Part shown: positions 44,464 through 53,123 of the stretch, in pieces
How the letters are laid out: each line of letters starts with the position of its first letter
Position numbering within the stretch: the stretch's first letter is position 1
Origin: Amylibacter sp. IMCC11727
GTDB taxonomy: Bacteria; Pseudomonadota; Alphaproteobacteria; Rhodobacterales; Rhodobacteraceae
Assembly: GCF_029854195.1 (NCBI RefSeq)
Contig: NZ_CP122960.1
Span: 1,308,001-1,372,000, forward strand
DNA length: 64,000 bases
Direction: 5' to 3'
Program-made: the position numbers and the translations under genes
Notes under the pieces: model-generated
Told to the model about the DNA's origin: nothing
Databases searched by the model: none
The model's input: the letters and a program-made list of their open reading frames with translations, nothing else

Positions 44464-44916
44464 ATGGCGAAAACAGATCAAATAAACGATCAAATATTGC
44501 GTGAACTTGGGCGTGATGGGCGGATCAGCAATATCGAACTGGCCGACCGCGTTGGCCTGTCACCCTCTGCCTGTCTGCGCCGTGTGCAGGATTTGGAACG
44601 CTCTGGCGTTATCACAGGGTATCGCGCGGTGGTGGATCCTGTGGCGCGCGGCGCAGGGTTTATTGCCTATATGACCGTCGGTCTCTCGGATCACACAAAA
44701 GAAGCGCAAGAAGCCTTTGAACGGGCCATTGCGCGCTTTGATGAGGTTCGCGAATGCCACAACATCACGGGCGCGGTTGAATATCTGTTGCGCATCGAAG
44801 CCGCAGATTTGGCCAACTTCAAACTGTTTCACACAGAAAAGCTCGGCATGCTCCCCCAAGTGCGCCAAATTGTGACCCATGTGGTCATGGGCTCGCCCAA
44901 GGATGAACGGGGATAG
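44464..44916 (+). CDS. Lrp/AsnC-family regulator
   Basis: A 150-residue regulator. The helix-turn-helix ISNIELADRVGLSPSACLRR is followed by the RAM ligand domain (YMTVGLSDHTKEAQ...). It starts at the ATG 44464, 10 codons inside a longer open frame. It is divergent from the lysE-type exporter, which it probably controls in response to an amino acid. Confidence 0.9.
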   Translation: MAKTDQINDQILRELGRDGRISNIELADRVGLSPSACLRRVQDLERSGVITGYRAVVDPVARGAGFIAYMTVGLSDHTKEAQEAFERAIARFDEVRECHNITGAVEYLLRIEAADLANFKLFHTEKLGMLPQVRQIVTHVVMGSPKDERG

Positions 44917-44983
44917 CTGTCTTGCCCCGCTGACCGCTTGCAACTATAGACAACGCGACGAAACTATTACGACGGAGGCTCCC

Positions 44984-45724
44984 ATGGCAGGCCATTCCAA
45001 ATGGGCAAACATTCAGCATCGCAAAGGGCGCCAGGACGCCGCCCGCTCCAAGCTGTTTTCAAAGCTGGCAAAAGAAATTACCGTTGCTGCGAAAATGGGC
45101 GATCCTGATCCAGAAAAGAACCCGCGCCTGCGTTTGGCCGTGAAAGAGGCCAAGGGCAAATCCGTGCCCAAAGACGTAATCGAACGGGCCATCAACAAAG
45201 CCTCCGCTGGCGAAGGCGACGACTATGAAGAAATCCGCTACGAAGGTTACGGCCCGAACGGTGTGGCCGTGATTGTCGAAGCGATGACCGACAACAAAAA
45301 CCGCACTGCCTCCACCGTGCGCTCCACCTTCACAAAATCTGGCGGCAACCTCGCTGAGACGGGTGCCGTGTCCTTTATGTTCGAACGCAAAGGTTTTGTC
45401 GCGTACCCCGCCGAAGTTGGCGATGCAGACACTGTTTTTGAAGCGGCGATCGAAGCAGGTGCCGAAGACGTGGAAAGCACAGAAGAAGGCCACGAGATTT
45501 ACTGCGAATTTACCGATCTAAACGATGTGTCCAACGCCCTTGAGGCAACGCTTGGTGAATCTGAATCCTCCAAACTGATCTGGAAACCGACCACCACAAC
45601 CGAGTTGGATTTGGAAGGCGCAGAAAAACTCATGCGCCTGATCAACGCGCTCGAAGATGACGATGATGTACAGACCGTGACAGCCAACTTTGAAATCTCA
45701 GACGAGGTTATGGCGCAGCTGTAA
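44984..45724 (+). CDS. YebC/TACO1-family protein
   Basis: A 246-residue protein starting MAGHSKWANIQHRKGRQDAA, the YebC signature. Such proteins were annotated as transcription regulators; recent work on the family points to relief of ribosome stalling at proline runs. GGAGG lies five bases before the ATG. A strong terminator follows at 45748-45783. Confidence 0.93.
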   Translation: MAGHSKWANIQHRKGRQDAARSKLFSKLAKEITVAAKMGDPDPEKNPRLRLAVKEAKGKSVPKDVIERAINKASAGEGDDYEEIRYEGYGPNGVAVIVEAMTDNKNRTASTVRSTFTKSGGNLAETGAVSFMFERKGFVAYPAEVGDADTVFEAAIEAGAEDVESTEEGHEIYCEFTDLNDVSNALEATLGESESSKLIWKPTTTTELDLEGAEKLMRLINALEDDDDVQTVTANFEISDEVMAQL

Positions 45725-45728
45725 TTTT

Positions 45729-45752
45729 GAGTATTTGAAGACCAAAGAAAAG
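45729..45752 (+). repeat. Dispersed gene-end motif after yebC
   Basis: GAGTATTTGAAGACCAAAGA followed by AAAG is a diverged copy of the GGATATTT...CAAAAGAA motif and runs into the yebC terminator. Confidence 0.45.
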
Positions 45753-45783
45753 AGCCGTTGGGATGATCCAGCGGCTCTTTTTT
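45748..45783 (+). terminator. Terminator of the yebC gene
   Basis: AAAAGAGCCG and CGGCTCTTTT pair; the stem continues through TTGG/CCAG to a small loop, and six T follow the paired CGGCTC. Confidence 0.9.
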
Positions 45784-45784
45784 G

Positions 45785-45868
45785 TTATTTAAAAGAGAGT
45801 TTCCTCAATTTCTGCCAAAACGTTGTGCGTCGTTTGGGCGGTTTTGGGATACGAACTTTCATACGCAT
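45785..45868 (-). CDS. Candidate 27-residue basic peptide after yiaA
   Basis: An open frame begins one base after the yiaA-like stop and encodes a very basic peptide (MRMKVRIPKPPKRRTTFWQK...LSFK, with eleven Lys/Arg). A second ATG lies at 45862. Ribosome binding could come by reinitiation. It runs into the yebC terminator from the other strand. This is possible coding only. Confidence 0.3.
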   Translation of the reverse strand: MRMKVRIPKPPKRRTTFWQKLRKLSFK

Positions 45869-45869
45869 C

Positions 45870-46142
45870 TTATTCACCACTCACGTAATCAGACAGCAAC
45901 TTTTCGTTCTTGGCTTCTTCGATGCGGTTGATTTTGTCTTGGCGGTTCATGTCGTCAAAACGGTATTTCACCACGTTAATCAGGGAAATCGACAGCATCA
46001 GGATGCCCATGCCCCAATAGCCTTTGGTGGAGAAATCCACAGGCGCGTACCACAGCGAGCCACACATCATGGCATAGGCGATGATCACCGCTGCAAGGTT
46101 CAGGTAAACATAAAGCTGTGTTGAAGACATTTGGTTGTTCAT
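45870..46142 (-). CDS. YiaA/YiaB-family inner membrane protein
   Basis: A 90-residue protein with two hydrophobic helices (LYVYLNLAAVIIAYAMMCGS and YWGMGILMLSISLINVV) in the YiaAB two-helix layout, with a charged C-terminal tail. It follows the PspA-like gene by 45 bp on the same strand, so it likely shares the TetR-controlled promoter. Members are linked to envelope stress with PspA. Confidence 0.85.
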   Translation of the reverse strand: MNNQMSSTQLYVYLNLAAVIIAYAMMCGSLWYAPVDFSTKGYWGMGILMLSISLINVVKYRFDDMNRQDKINRIEEAKNEKLLSDYVSGE

Positions 46143-46187
46143 TTTTCCGGTTCTTTCTTTTGATATTTGATAGGTTGGAGGAGGGGG

Positions 46188-46856
46188 TTAAGATTTCAGT
46201 TTCGCCAGCACATCGGCCGCCGTTGTTTTGGTTGGATCACCACAGCCAGATGCGCCAAGGCGGTCTTCCAGCGTGCGATTGTTAAGGTCATCGTCCAGCT
46301 CTTCATAAATATCGGCGAGCGGCTCTTCGTGTTCCGTGCCTAAGATGCTGTCGATCAAATCCTGCGCTTCTTTTGCAGGGGCATTGGGAAGGGCGCTGGC
46401 CACTCGGCGGGTGGCGTTTTGTTCAGCGCGGATCGCTTTGGCCGAAATCGCCCCTTGGCGCAGGTCCACAAGACGGCGTTGCGCCTTTTCCACGCGCAAC
46501 CGCAGCGTTGTGATTTTTTGGTCGAGCCGTGCCACAGTTTCGCGCCGCCGCACCAATTCGTTTTCCATATCTGCTACGGCACCCGCGGTTTCAGTGGCCA
46601 AATCCGTCAGCTTTTTGTCCAGCGCCGCTTTGGCCCGTTCCATCAGATCGGCAATACGTTTTTCCAGCGCCTTGGTTTGCTTTTCCTCGGCACGGTGCCG
46701 TTGGATCAAAGCGGCCAGCGACCCCTTGGCGGCATTCAGGCCTGCTTCGGTTTCTGCAATTTTCTGATCAATCAGGTCGAGCGCATAGATATCGCGAACC
46801 CGTTTTTCTTCTTGCACAGAAACACCTGCGAAAAGTGTTTTAAACGTCTGAAACAT
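46188..46856 (-). CDS. pspA: PspA/IM30-family protein
   Basis: A 222-residue, almost wholly helical coiled-coil protein with the N-terminal MFQTFKTLFAGVSVQEEKR, typical of ESCRT-III-like PspA/IM30 proteins that coat and repair stressed membranes. The C-terminal part is acidic (EHEEPLADIYEELDDD). The ATG at 46856 has GGAG six bases upstream. Two TetR-type operators (46873-46885 and 46929-46941) lie directly upstream. No PspF-type activator or sigma-54 site is seen, so control differs from the enterobacterial psp system. Confidence 0.85.
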   Translation of the reverse strand: MFQTFKTLFAGVSVQEEKRVRDIYALDLIDQKIAETEAGLNAAKGSLAALIQRHRAEEKQTKALEKRIADLMERAKAALDKKLTDLATETAGAVADMENELVRRRETVARLDQKITTLRLRVEKAQRRLVDLRQGAISAKAIRAEQNATRRVASALPNAPAKEAQDLIDSILGTEHEEPLADIYEELDDDLNNRTLEDRLGASGCGDPTKTTAADVLAKLKS

Positions 46857-46872
46857 GTTTTTCTCCATTTCA

Positions 46873-46885
46873 TGAACGATGTTCA
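46873..46885. promoter_or_regulatory. TetR-type operator O1
   Basis: TGAACGATGTTCA is a perfect 5-3-5 inverted repeat 16 bases before the pspA ATG. It shares TGAAC-N3-GTTCA with two other sites near the tetR gene. Confidence 0.78.
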
Positions 46886-46928
46886 CAAATTGAATACGAA
46901 AACACATCGTGGCGATCAAGTAAAAACT

Positions 46929-46941
46929 TGAACAATGTTCA
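46929..46941. promoter_or_regulatory. TetR-type operator O2
   Basis: TGAACAATGTTCA lies between the tetR gene end and pspA, 56 bp upstream of O1 by start-to-start distance. Confidence 0.78.
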
Positions 46942-46964
46942 TATTTTTGCTTAAGACGCTGTTT

Positions 46965-47561
46965 TTAAACGGAAGAAAATGCAGAAATCACAATTTCAAT
47001 TGCATCTGCCACTTCGGTTTCCCCTACGCCAGACGGGCGATTTTGCACCGAAAGCAGAATCACACCGTGGATGGCCGAAAAAATTGTGCGCGTGCGCAGG
47101 CTCAGCTCTGTCTCGCTCAGATGGGGTTGTAACTGGGCCAAAGGTTTCGAAATATGTCCCATCAAACGGCGTAGGGCCGCGCGATACCAATCAGGGATGT
47201 CATCAGGGTCCGCGAGATCGGATGCAAACAGCGCCGTCCACGTGTGATGGTTCTTGGTGGCAAAGTGGTGATACGCATGGCTCAGCTTTAACATCTGGTC
47301 TTTGGGGGGCAGGGCATCCGCACCTGACATCACCTCGTCCAGTTGCGCATCCATGCTGCGAAACACTTCGGCTTTGGCGTAAAACACCAATTCATCCAAA
47401 TCCGCAAAGATGTTGTAAATCGCCCCAAGCGCACAGCCCGCATCCGTGGCCAAATCGCGCGCGCGCAGCGACGCTATGCCACCCGCTTTAATTCGGGTCA
47501 GCGCAGAGTTCAGCAGCTTTTCTCGCAACGCTGCCCGTTTCTGTTCTCGAATACCTGCCAT
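46965..47561 (-). CDS. TetR-family repressor of pspA
   Basis: A 198-residue TetR regulator. The N-terminal helix-turn-helix includes IASLRARDLATDAGCALGAI and YNIFADLDEL. The C-terminal ligand domain is of the type found in TetR_C_33-like members. A third TGAAC-N3-GTTCA site lies 24 bp before its own start, and two more precede pspA downstream, so it should repress itself and pspA-yiaA. The inducer is unknown; a membrane-active molecule or lipid would suit. Confidence 0.88.
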   Translation of the reverse strand: MAGIREQKRAALREKLLNSALTRIKAGGIASLRARDLATDAGCALGAIYNIFADLDELVFYAKAEVFRSMDAQLDEVMSGADALPPKDQMLKLSHAYHHFATKNHHTWTALFASDLADPDDIPDWYRAALRRLMGHISKPLAQLQPHLSETELSLRTRTIFSAIHGVILLSVQNRPSGVGETEVADAIEIVISAFSSV

Positions 47562-47584
47562 AACGGCCCTTACATCACATCTGT

Positions 47585-47597
47585 TGAACTGCGTTCA
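47585..47597. promoter_or_regulatory. TetR-type operator O3
   Basis: TGAACTGCGTTCA, again TGAAC-N3-GTTCA, lies 24 bp upstream of the tetR start, suited to autorepression. Confidence 0.78.
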
Positions 47598-47630
47598 TTA
47601 TGCGGCAAGCAGGGCCAGTCTGGCAAGCGT

Positions 47631-48056
47631 TCAGGCGTTTCTAAAGAATACCCCGATAATGGGTCGCGCTGCGAACATCGACGCCAGCATCGCCACCATA
47701 AAGATCAGGCCTCCTGTGCCGCCAAACGACAACGATGCAAACGCAGGGCCAGGGCAAAACCCAGACAGCCCCCAACCCATGCCAAACAGAACACCTCCAA
47801 GGGCCAAACGCGTATCAATGGTGGTGGACGGTGGGGCAGGCAGTGGCCCACCCAAAATCGCGGCTTCACGGTTTGCCGCGACGCGCCACGCGAAAAACAT
47901 CGGCACAATCGCGCCACCCATCACAAACATCAGGGTCGGATCCCATGCGCCAAACAGATCCAGAAACCCCTGAACCCGCGCGGTATCTGTCATGCCAGAC
48001 ACCACCAGACCCGCGCCAAACAGACCGCCACACAGCAAAGAAGTCAAAATACGCAT
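47631..48056 (-). CDS. YeeE/YedE-type membrane protein (DUF6691), half B
   Basis: A 141-residue membrane protein with four hydrophobic helices. LCGGLFGAGLVVSGMTDTARV and GFCPGPAFASLSFGG carry the conserved GxGMxxP-like and CPGP segments with a cysteine typical of YeeE/YedE thiosulfate/sulfur-compound carriers. Its ATG overlaps the stop of the preceding half by one base (TGATG). Together they form a PmpA/PmpB-like pair. Confidence 0.85.
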   Translation of the reverse strand: MRILTSLLCGGLFGAGLVVSGMTDTARVQGFLDLFGAWDPTLMFVMGGAIVPMFFAWRVAANREAAILGGPLPAPPSTTIDTRLALGGVLFGMGWGLSGFCPGPAFASLSFGGTGGLIFMVAMLASMFAARPIIGVFFRNA

Positions 48057-48478
48057 CACAACACCCCCATGCTGCGTGCAGCGATAATCACCAAAACGCC
48101 CGCGCCGATATAGATGCAGGTGGCAACGATACTGCGCACCGAAAGGCGTGACATGCCACAGACTCCGTGACCTGATGTACAGCCAGATCCGAGCCGCGTC
48201 CCCAACCCCACCAAAACACCTGCCACGATCAACAATGGAATGTTGGATGTGACGTTGGTCGCGGGCATGTCCATAAACAGACTGGCCAGCGCAGGCACAC
48301 CAATCACGCCCCCAACAAACGCCGCACGTTCCCAAAACGCCGAACCTGCGGTTCCGTCCATAAGGCTGCCCGCAATACCAGAAGCGCCCATAATGCGCCC
48401 GTTCACCAACAAATAAATCGCCGCCGCAGCCCCGATCATCAGGCCGCCGATCAGCCCGTGTATCCAAGAAATTTCCAT
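48056..48478 (-). CDS. YeeE/YedE-type membrane protein, half A
   Basis: A 140-residue membrane protein. HGLIGGLMIGAAAAIYLL and GLGTRLGSGCTSGHGVCG hold the conserved glycine pattern and the GCTSGHG cysteine motif of YeeE/YedE proteins. It would cooperate with the second half in uptake of thiosulfate or a related sulfur compound. GGAG lies six bases before the ATG. Confidence 0.87.
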   Translation of the reverse strand: MEISWIHGLIGGLMIGAAAAIYLLVNGRIMGASGIAGSLMDGTAGSAFWERAAFVGGVIGVPALASLFMDMPATNVTSNIPLLIVAGVLVGLGTRLGSGCTSGHGVCGMSRLSVRSIVATCIYIGAGVLVIIAARSMGVL

Positions 48479-48754
48479 GACTAACTCCTGTCTTTCGCGC
48501 CTGTTTTACCCTGTTTACACCCAAAGGCCAGCCACCTACCCGACGTGGCGTCAGTTTGGCGCGGTATACCACGGAGTCCCCAAAAGCCCGTTTTTCCCTT
48601 GAAAAAAAGGGTATTACCCTACGATCTGGGCGCATTGACGCATGTACACGGTCGCGAATCCTGATACCAATTCGTCCTAGATGTATAAATCTGTGGCGAT
48701 TCCACCTATTCGGGGTGGTCCTCGCGCACAACGCTTGAACAAAGGAGGTTTGTC

Positions 48755-50326
48755 ATGCGCATCGGGACTCCCAAAGAGCTCTTTGAAGGCGAAGCACGGG
48801 TCGCAATGACCCCAGACTCAGCCGTACAACTACAAAAACTAGGTTACGAATGTGTAATCGAAACAGGGGCAGGCGCGGCTGCGCGGTTCTCTGATGCGGA
48901 TTACAAAGCGGTGGGCGTAGAGGTCGTGAAAACGGGCGCTGCCCTTTATAAATCGGCCGACATCATCGCCAAGGTGCGCCCGCCAGAGGATGTTGAAATC
49001 CGTCGCCTGCAAAAAGGCCAAACGCTGATTTCGTTCTTTTATCCGGGACAGAACGAAAAACTGATGAACGCGGCCAACAAAAAGGGCGCGCATGTAATTG
49101 CGATGGACATGGTTCCGCGCATTTCCCGTGCCCAAAAAATGGACGCGCTTAGCTCCATGGCCAACATCGCAGGCTATCGCTCGGTGATCGAAGCAGGCAA
49201 CAACTTTGGCCGCTTCTTTACGGGTCAGGTGACCGCTGCGGGTAAAGTACCCCCTGCCAAAGTGCTGGTTGTCGGCGCGGGCGTTGCAGGTCTTGCGGCA
49301 ATCGGCGCCGCCACATCCCTAGGCGCACAGGTCTATGCCTTTGACGTGCGACCCGAAGTGGCCGAGCAAATCGAATCCATGGGCGCAGAATTTGTGTACC
49401 TTGAATTTGACGAAGACCAAACAGACGGCGCGGAAACAGGCGGCTATGCGGCCCCGTCTTCCCCAGAATTCCGCGAAGCCCAGCTTGCGAAATTCCGTGA
49501 ATTGGCACCAGACATGGATATCGTCATCACAACTGCCCTGATCCCGGGCCGCGATGCCCCTGTTCTCTGGACCGCTGACATGGTGGAACTGCAAAAGGCA
49601 GGCTCTGTTATCGTCGATCTTGCGGCCGAACGAGGCGGCAACTGCGAACTCACTGTGATGGACGAAAAAATCGTGTCTGATAACGGCGTGACTGTCATCG
49701 GCTACACCGATTTCCCATCTCGCATGGCGGCGCAATCCTCTTCGCTTTATGCCACCAACATTCGCCACATGATGACGGATCTGACACCTGAAAAAGACGG
49801 TGTTGTGAACCACAATATGGAAGACGACGTCATTCGCGGGGCCACGGCCACCTTTGAAGGCGCCATCACCTTCCCACCGCCTCCGCCCAAAGTGGCGGCC
49901 ATTGCGGCCAAACCCAAAGAGGTCGTGCCAGAGTTGACCCCCGAAGAAGTACGCGCAAACGAAGTGGCGGCCTTTAAAAAGGAAACCACCACGCAGGTTG
50001 GCCTGTTGGTCGTCGGCGCGGCGCTGCTTTTGGGCGTTGGCCTCGTAGCCCCAGCCAGCTTTATGCAGCACTTCATCGTGTTTGTTTTGTCGGTGTTTGT
50101 CGGCTTCCAAGTCATCTGGAACGTCAGCCATTCGCTGCACACACCGCTCATGGCGGTCACGAATGCGATTTCATCCATCATCATCTTGGGTGCATTGATG
50201 CAAATTGGATCGGGGTCCTTCCTCGTCATCCTGCTCGCTGCGTTGTCTGTCTTTATGGCGGGGATCAACATCTTTGGCGGCTTCCTCGTAACACGGCGTA
50301 TGCTCGCCATGTTCCAGAAATCTTAA
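48755..50326 (+). CDS. pntA: NAD(P) transhydrogenase alpha subunit
   Basis: A 523-residue subunit with the NAD-binding domain I (VLVVGAGVAGLAAIGAATSLG) and, after a linker rich in Pro and Glu (about 375-410), a C-terminal membrane part with four helices. This is the single-chain alpha form, as in Rhodobacter capsulatus and E. coli. With PntB it uses the proton gradient to make NADPH from NADH. A strong AAAGGAGG precedes the ATG. Confidence 0.95.
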   Translation: MRIGTPKELFEGEARVAMTPDSAVQLQKLGYECVIETGAGAAARFSDADYKAVGVEVVKTGAALYKSADIIAKVRPPEDVEIRRLQKGQTLISFFYPGQNEKLMNAANKKGAHVIAMDMVPRISRAQKMDALSSMANIAGYRSVIEAGNNFGRFFTGQVTAAGKVPPAKVLVVGAGVAGLAAIGAATSLGAQVYAFDVRPEVAEQIESMGAEFVYLEFDEDQTDGAETGGYAAPSSPEFREAQLAKFRELAPDMDIVITTALIPGRDAPVLWTADMVELQKAGSVIVDLAAERGGNCELTVMDEKIVSDNGVTVIGYTDFPSRMAAQSSSLYATNIRHMMTDLTPEKDGVVNHNMEDDVIRGATATFEGAITFPPPPPKVAAIAAKPKEVVPELTPEEVRANEVAAFKKETTTQVGLLVVGAALLLGVGLVAPASFMQHFIVFVLSVFVGFQVIWNVSHSLHTPLMAVTNAISSIIILGALMQIGSGSFLVILLAALSVFMAGINIFGGFLVTRRMLAMFQKS

Positions 50327-50339
50327 GGGGGCCTGCACA

Positions 50340-51764
50340 ATGGAATTTGGTTTTACAACAGCGGCCTACGTCGTTTCAGCAATCCTCTTCATCCTGTCCT
50401 TGGGCGGGCTGTCTGGCCAAGAAAGCGCAAAACGCGCGGTGTGGTATGGGATCTTTGGCATGGGCCTTGCGATCTTTGCCACGATCATTGGGCCTGGCTC
50501 GGGTCTGTGGCTTTTGTCCCTGATCCTCATCGCAGGGGGCGGGGCCATCGGCTATGTGGTCGCCACCCGTGTCCAGATGACAGAAATGCCCCAGCTTGTG
50601 GCCGCGATGCACTCGCTCGTTGGTCTGGCTGCGGTGTTCGTGGGATTCATTGCCCATATAGAAATGGGCAATGTGGCCGCTGGTGGCGACAATGCCTCTG
50701 GTATCTTTGCGGGCCTCATCGCCAAAAAATCTGCTGTCGAGCTGGCAATCCTGCGTGTTGAGCTGTTCTTGGGCATCTTTATCGGCGCGGTCACTTTCAC
50801 AGGCTCTGTGATTGCTTATGGCAAATTGGCAGGCAAAGTTTCCTCCGCCGCCGAAAAGCTGCCGGGGGGTCACTTGCTCAATATCGCAGCCGCTGCAATC
50901 TCTGTGCTGACGCTGGTTTGGTACTTTAACACAGGCGGTTTCTTCCCGCTGTTCATCATGACGTTGGCCGCCCTGTTTATCGGCTACCACCTCATCATGG
51001 GCATCGGTGGCGCGGATATGCCCGTGGTTGTCTCTATGCTCAACAGCTACTCAGGCTGGGCGGCAGCGGCCATTGGTTTCTCGCTCGGCAACGACCTTCT
51101 GATCGTCGTGGGTGCGCTGGTCGGCTCTTCTGGTGCGATCCTGTCCTACATCATGTGTAAGGCGATGAACCGTTCCTTTGTATCCGTGATTTTGGGCGGC
51201 TTTGGTGGCCCAGCAGGGGAACAAATGGCCGTCGAAGGCGAACAAGTGGCCACCGATGTGGCAACTGTCGCCGCACAGCTGAACGACGCGAAATCCGTTG
51301 TGATCGTGCCAGGCTATGGCATGGCAGTGGCCCAAGCCCAACAAGCCGTGAGCGAGCTGACACAGCGTCTGCGCGCACGCGGCTGTAATGTGCGCTTTGC
51401 CATTCACCCCGTTGCAGGGCGTTTGCCGGGCCACATGAACGTTTTGCTGGCAGAGGCCAAAGTGCCCTACGACATCGTACTGGAAATGGACGAAATCAAC
51501 GATGATTTCCCAGATACAGACGTGGTGATCGTGATTGGCTCCAACGACATCGTGAACCCAGCGGCCCAAGACGACCCGAACAGCCCCATCGCAGGGATGC
51601 CTGTTTTGGAAGTTTGGAACGCGGAAACGGTTATCGTGTCCAAACGCGGGCAGGGGACAGGGTATTCGGGCATCGAAAACCCGCTGTTCTTTAAGGAAAA
51701 CACCCGCATGCTTTACGGTGACGCCAAAGACAGTGTGAACGCGCTGCTGGCACAAGTTAAGTAA
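50340..51764 (+). CDS. pntB: NAD(P) transhydrogenase beta subunit
   Basis: A 474-residue subunit. Eight or nine membrane helices occupy residues 1-260. The NADP-binding domain III follows, with VPGYGMAVAQAQ, FAIHPVAGRLPGHMN and VIGSNDIVNPAA. It starts 13 bases after pntA and is closed by a terminator at 51784-51813. Confidence 0.96.
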   Translation: MEFGFTTAAYVVSAILFILSLGGLSGQESAKRAVWYGIFGMGLAIFATIIGPGSGLWLLSLILIAGGGAIGYVVATRVQMTEMPQLVAAMHSLVGLAAVFVGFIAHIEMGNVAAGGDNASGIFAGLIAKKSAVELAILRVELFLGIFIGAVTFTGSVIAYGKLAGKVSSAAEKLPGGHLLNIAAAAISVLTLVWYFNTGGFFPLFIMTLAALFIGYHLIMGIGGADMPVVVSMLNSYSGWAAAAIGFSLGNDLLIVVGALVGSSGAILSYIMCKAMNRSFVSVILGGFGGPAGEQMAVEGEQVATDVATVAAQLNDAKSVVIVPGYGMAVAQAQQAVSELTQRLRARGCNVRFAIHPVAGRLPGHMNVLLAEAKVPYDIVLEMDEINDDFPDTDVVIVIGSNDIVNPAAQDDPNSPIAGMPVLEVWNAETVIVSKRGQGTGYSGIENPLFFKENTRMLYGDAKDSVNALLAQVK

Positions 51765-51783
51765 AGCTCTGCTTCAAAACACC

Positions 51784-51813
51784 AAACGCCCGCCGCGCAC
51801 GCAGCGGGCGTTT
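51784..51813 (+). terminator. Terminator of pntAB
   Basis: AAACGCCCGC and GCGGGCGTTT pair around ten bases and are followed by further T residues. Confidence 0.9.
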
Positions 51814-51875
51814 TTGTTTGTGTTGACAGACAAGTCCCTCTTGCGCCCCAATGGGCCTTTAAGCAGCGAGGCCAA

Positions 51876-53102
51876 ATGCAAACAGATGTAGAAACAGCGG
51901 TAATCGGCGGCGGCATCGTCGGGGCATCCGTTTTGTACTGGCTTGCCAAATTGGGCATGACGGACACCGTGCTGATTGAACGGCGCGAATTGACCTCTGG
52001 CTCGACATGGCACGCAGCAGGGAACACCACATATTTTGGCCCTTATCCGGCCATGACACGGCTGTTCGCAGGCTCCATCCGAACCTATCAAATGGCCGAA
52101 GCCGAAAGCGATCATTCTATCGGCTTCCACCAAACAGGCAGCCTCCGCTTAGCCGCTACAGAAAAAGAACTGGCCCAGTTTCACCGCTTCAAAAACACGT
52201 ATGCTGATCTTGGCATTCCCTATCACATTCGCACCCCGTCCGAGGTGGCAGCACTCCACCCGTATCTCGATACCTCTGCAATCTATGGCGCGGCCCACAC
52301 GCCTACAGATGGGCACGTAGACCCTACAGGGGCAACCTATGCCTGCGCCAATGCAGCCCGCGCGATGGGGGCCGCCATTGAACGCCATCGCCCTGTAACA
52401 GGGCTAAAGCCTACCGCAGATCACTGGGTGGTCGAAACCGAAAAAGGCGCAATCACTGCCAAAAATGTTGTCATCGCCGCATCGTTTTGGGCCCGCGAAT
52501 TGCTTGCGCCCCTTGGCATAAATGTTCCGCTATATGCAACGCAACATCACGAATTGATCACAGAACCCCTTGCAGGATTGGATACGCGCGACACCGAACT
52601 CCCCGCAGTGCGCGACAGCTACGCCTCGTGCAATGTGCGTCAAGAAGGGCAGGGCCTGCTCGTTGGAATTTATGAATCAGATCCGAAATTCTGGGGCCTC
52701 GATGGCATCCCCAAAGACTTCGCCGAGGACCTGTTCCCCCCAGAAGTCGACAGGCTGATGCCGCACCTTGAACGGGTCATCGAACGAATGCCTGCCTTTG
52801 GCGAGCTTGGCATTAAAACCGTCAACAACGGCCCATTTTGTTTCACACCTGATGGCCTGCCGATGCTTGGCCCTCTACCAGACCACTCGGGTTTGTGGAT
52901 GGCATCAGGGTTTAATGTCGGAATCGGTACAGGCGGCGGCAGCGGTGAATATCTCGCCCATTGGATGGTCAATGGCCAGCCGCATATTGACCTGCCAGCC
53001 GTTCACGCAGATCGGTTTGGCAATGATATCTCGCAAGCACAGGCCATAACCGCCATCCAATCGGTTTACGCCCGCGGCTATACACTGCCAGATGCCATTT
53101 AA
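51876..53102 (+). CDS. FAD-dependent amine oxidoreductase (DAO family)
   Basis: A 408-residue DAO-type flavoprotein starting VIGGGIVGASVLYWLA. The segment TSGSTWHAAGNTTYFG resembles the covalent-FAD region of dimethylglycine and sarcosine dehydrogenases and of the N-terminal half of the 803-residue enzyme at 17860-20271, but the GcvT domain is absent. Likely substrates are N-methylated glycines or related amines. It lies after the pntB terminator and ends at the 53103-53452 region before betI. Confidence 0.85.
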   Translation: MQTDVETAVIGGGIVGASVLYWLAKLGMTDTVLIERRELTSGSTWHAAGNTTYFGPYPAMTRLFAGSIRTYQMAEAESDHSIGFHQTGSLRLAATEKELAQFHRFKNTYADLGIPYHIRTPSEVAALHPYLDTSAIYGAAHTPTDGHVDPTGATYACANAARAMGAAIERHRPVTGLKPTADHWVVETEKGAITAKNVVIAASFWARELLAPLGINVPLYATQHHELITEPLAGLDTRDTELPAVRDSYASCNVRQEGQGLLVGIYESDPKFWGLDGIPKDFAEDLFPPEVDRLMPHLERVIERMPAFGELGIKTVNNGPFCFTPDGLPMLGPLPDHSGLWMASGFNVGIGTGGGSGEYLAHWMVNGQPHIDLPAVHADRFGNDISQAQAITAIQSVYARGYTLPDAI

Positions 53103-53123
53103 GGTAGGTGGGGTCTGCTGACC

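Noticed and set aside
48056..48731. Upstream extension of the YeeE half-B frame to 48731
   Set aside because: The extra 225 residues overlap half A in another frame and match nothing; the ATG at 48056 overlaps the half-A stop by one base and fits the family.
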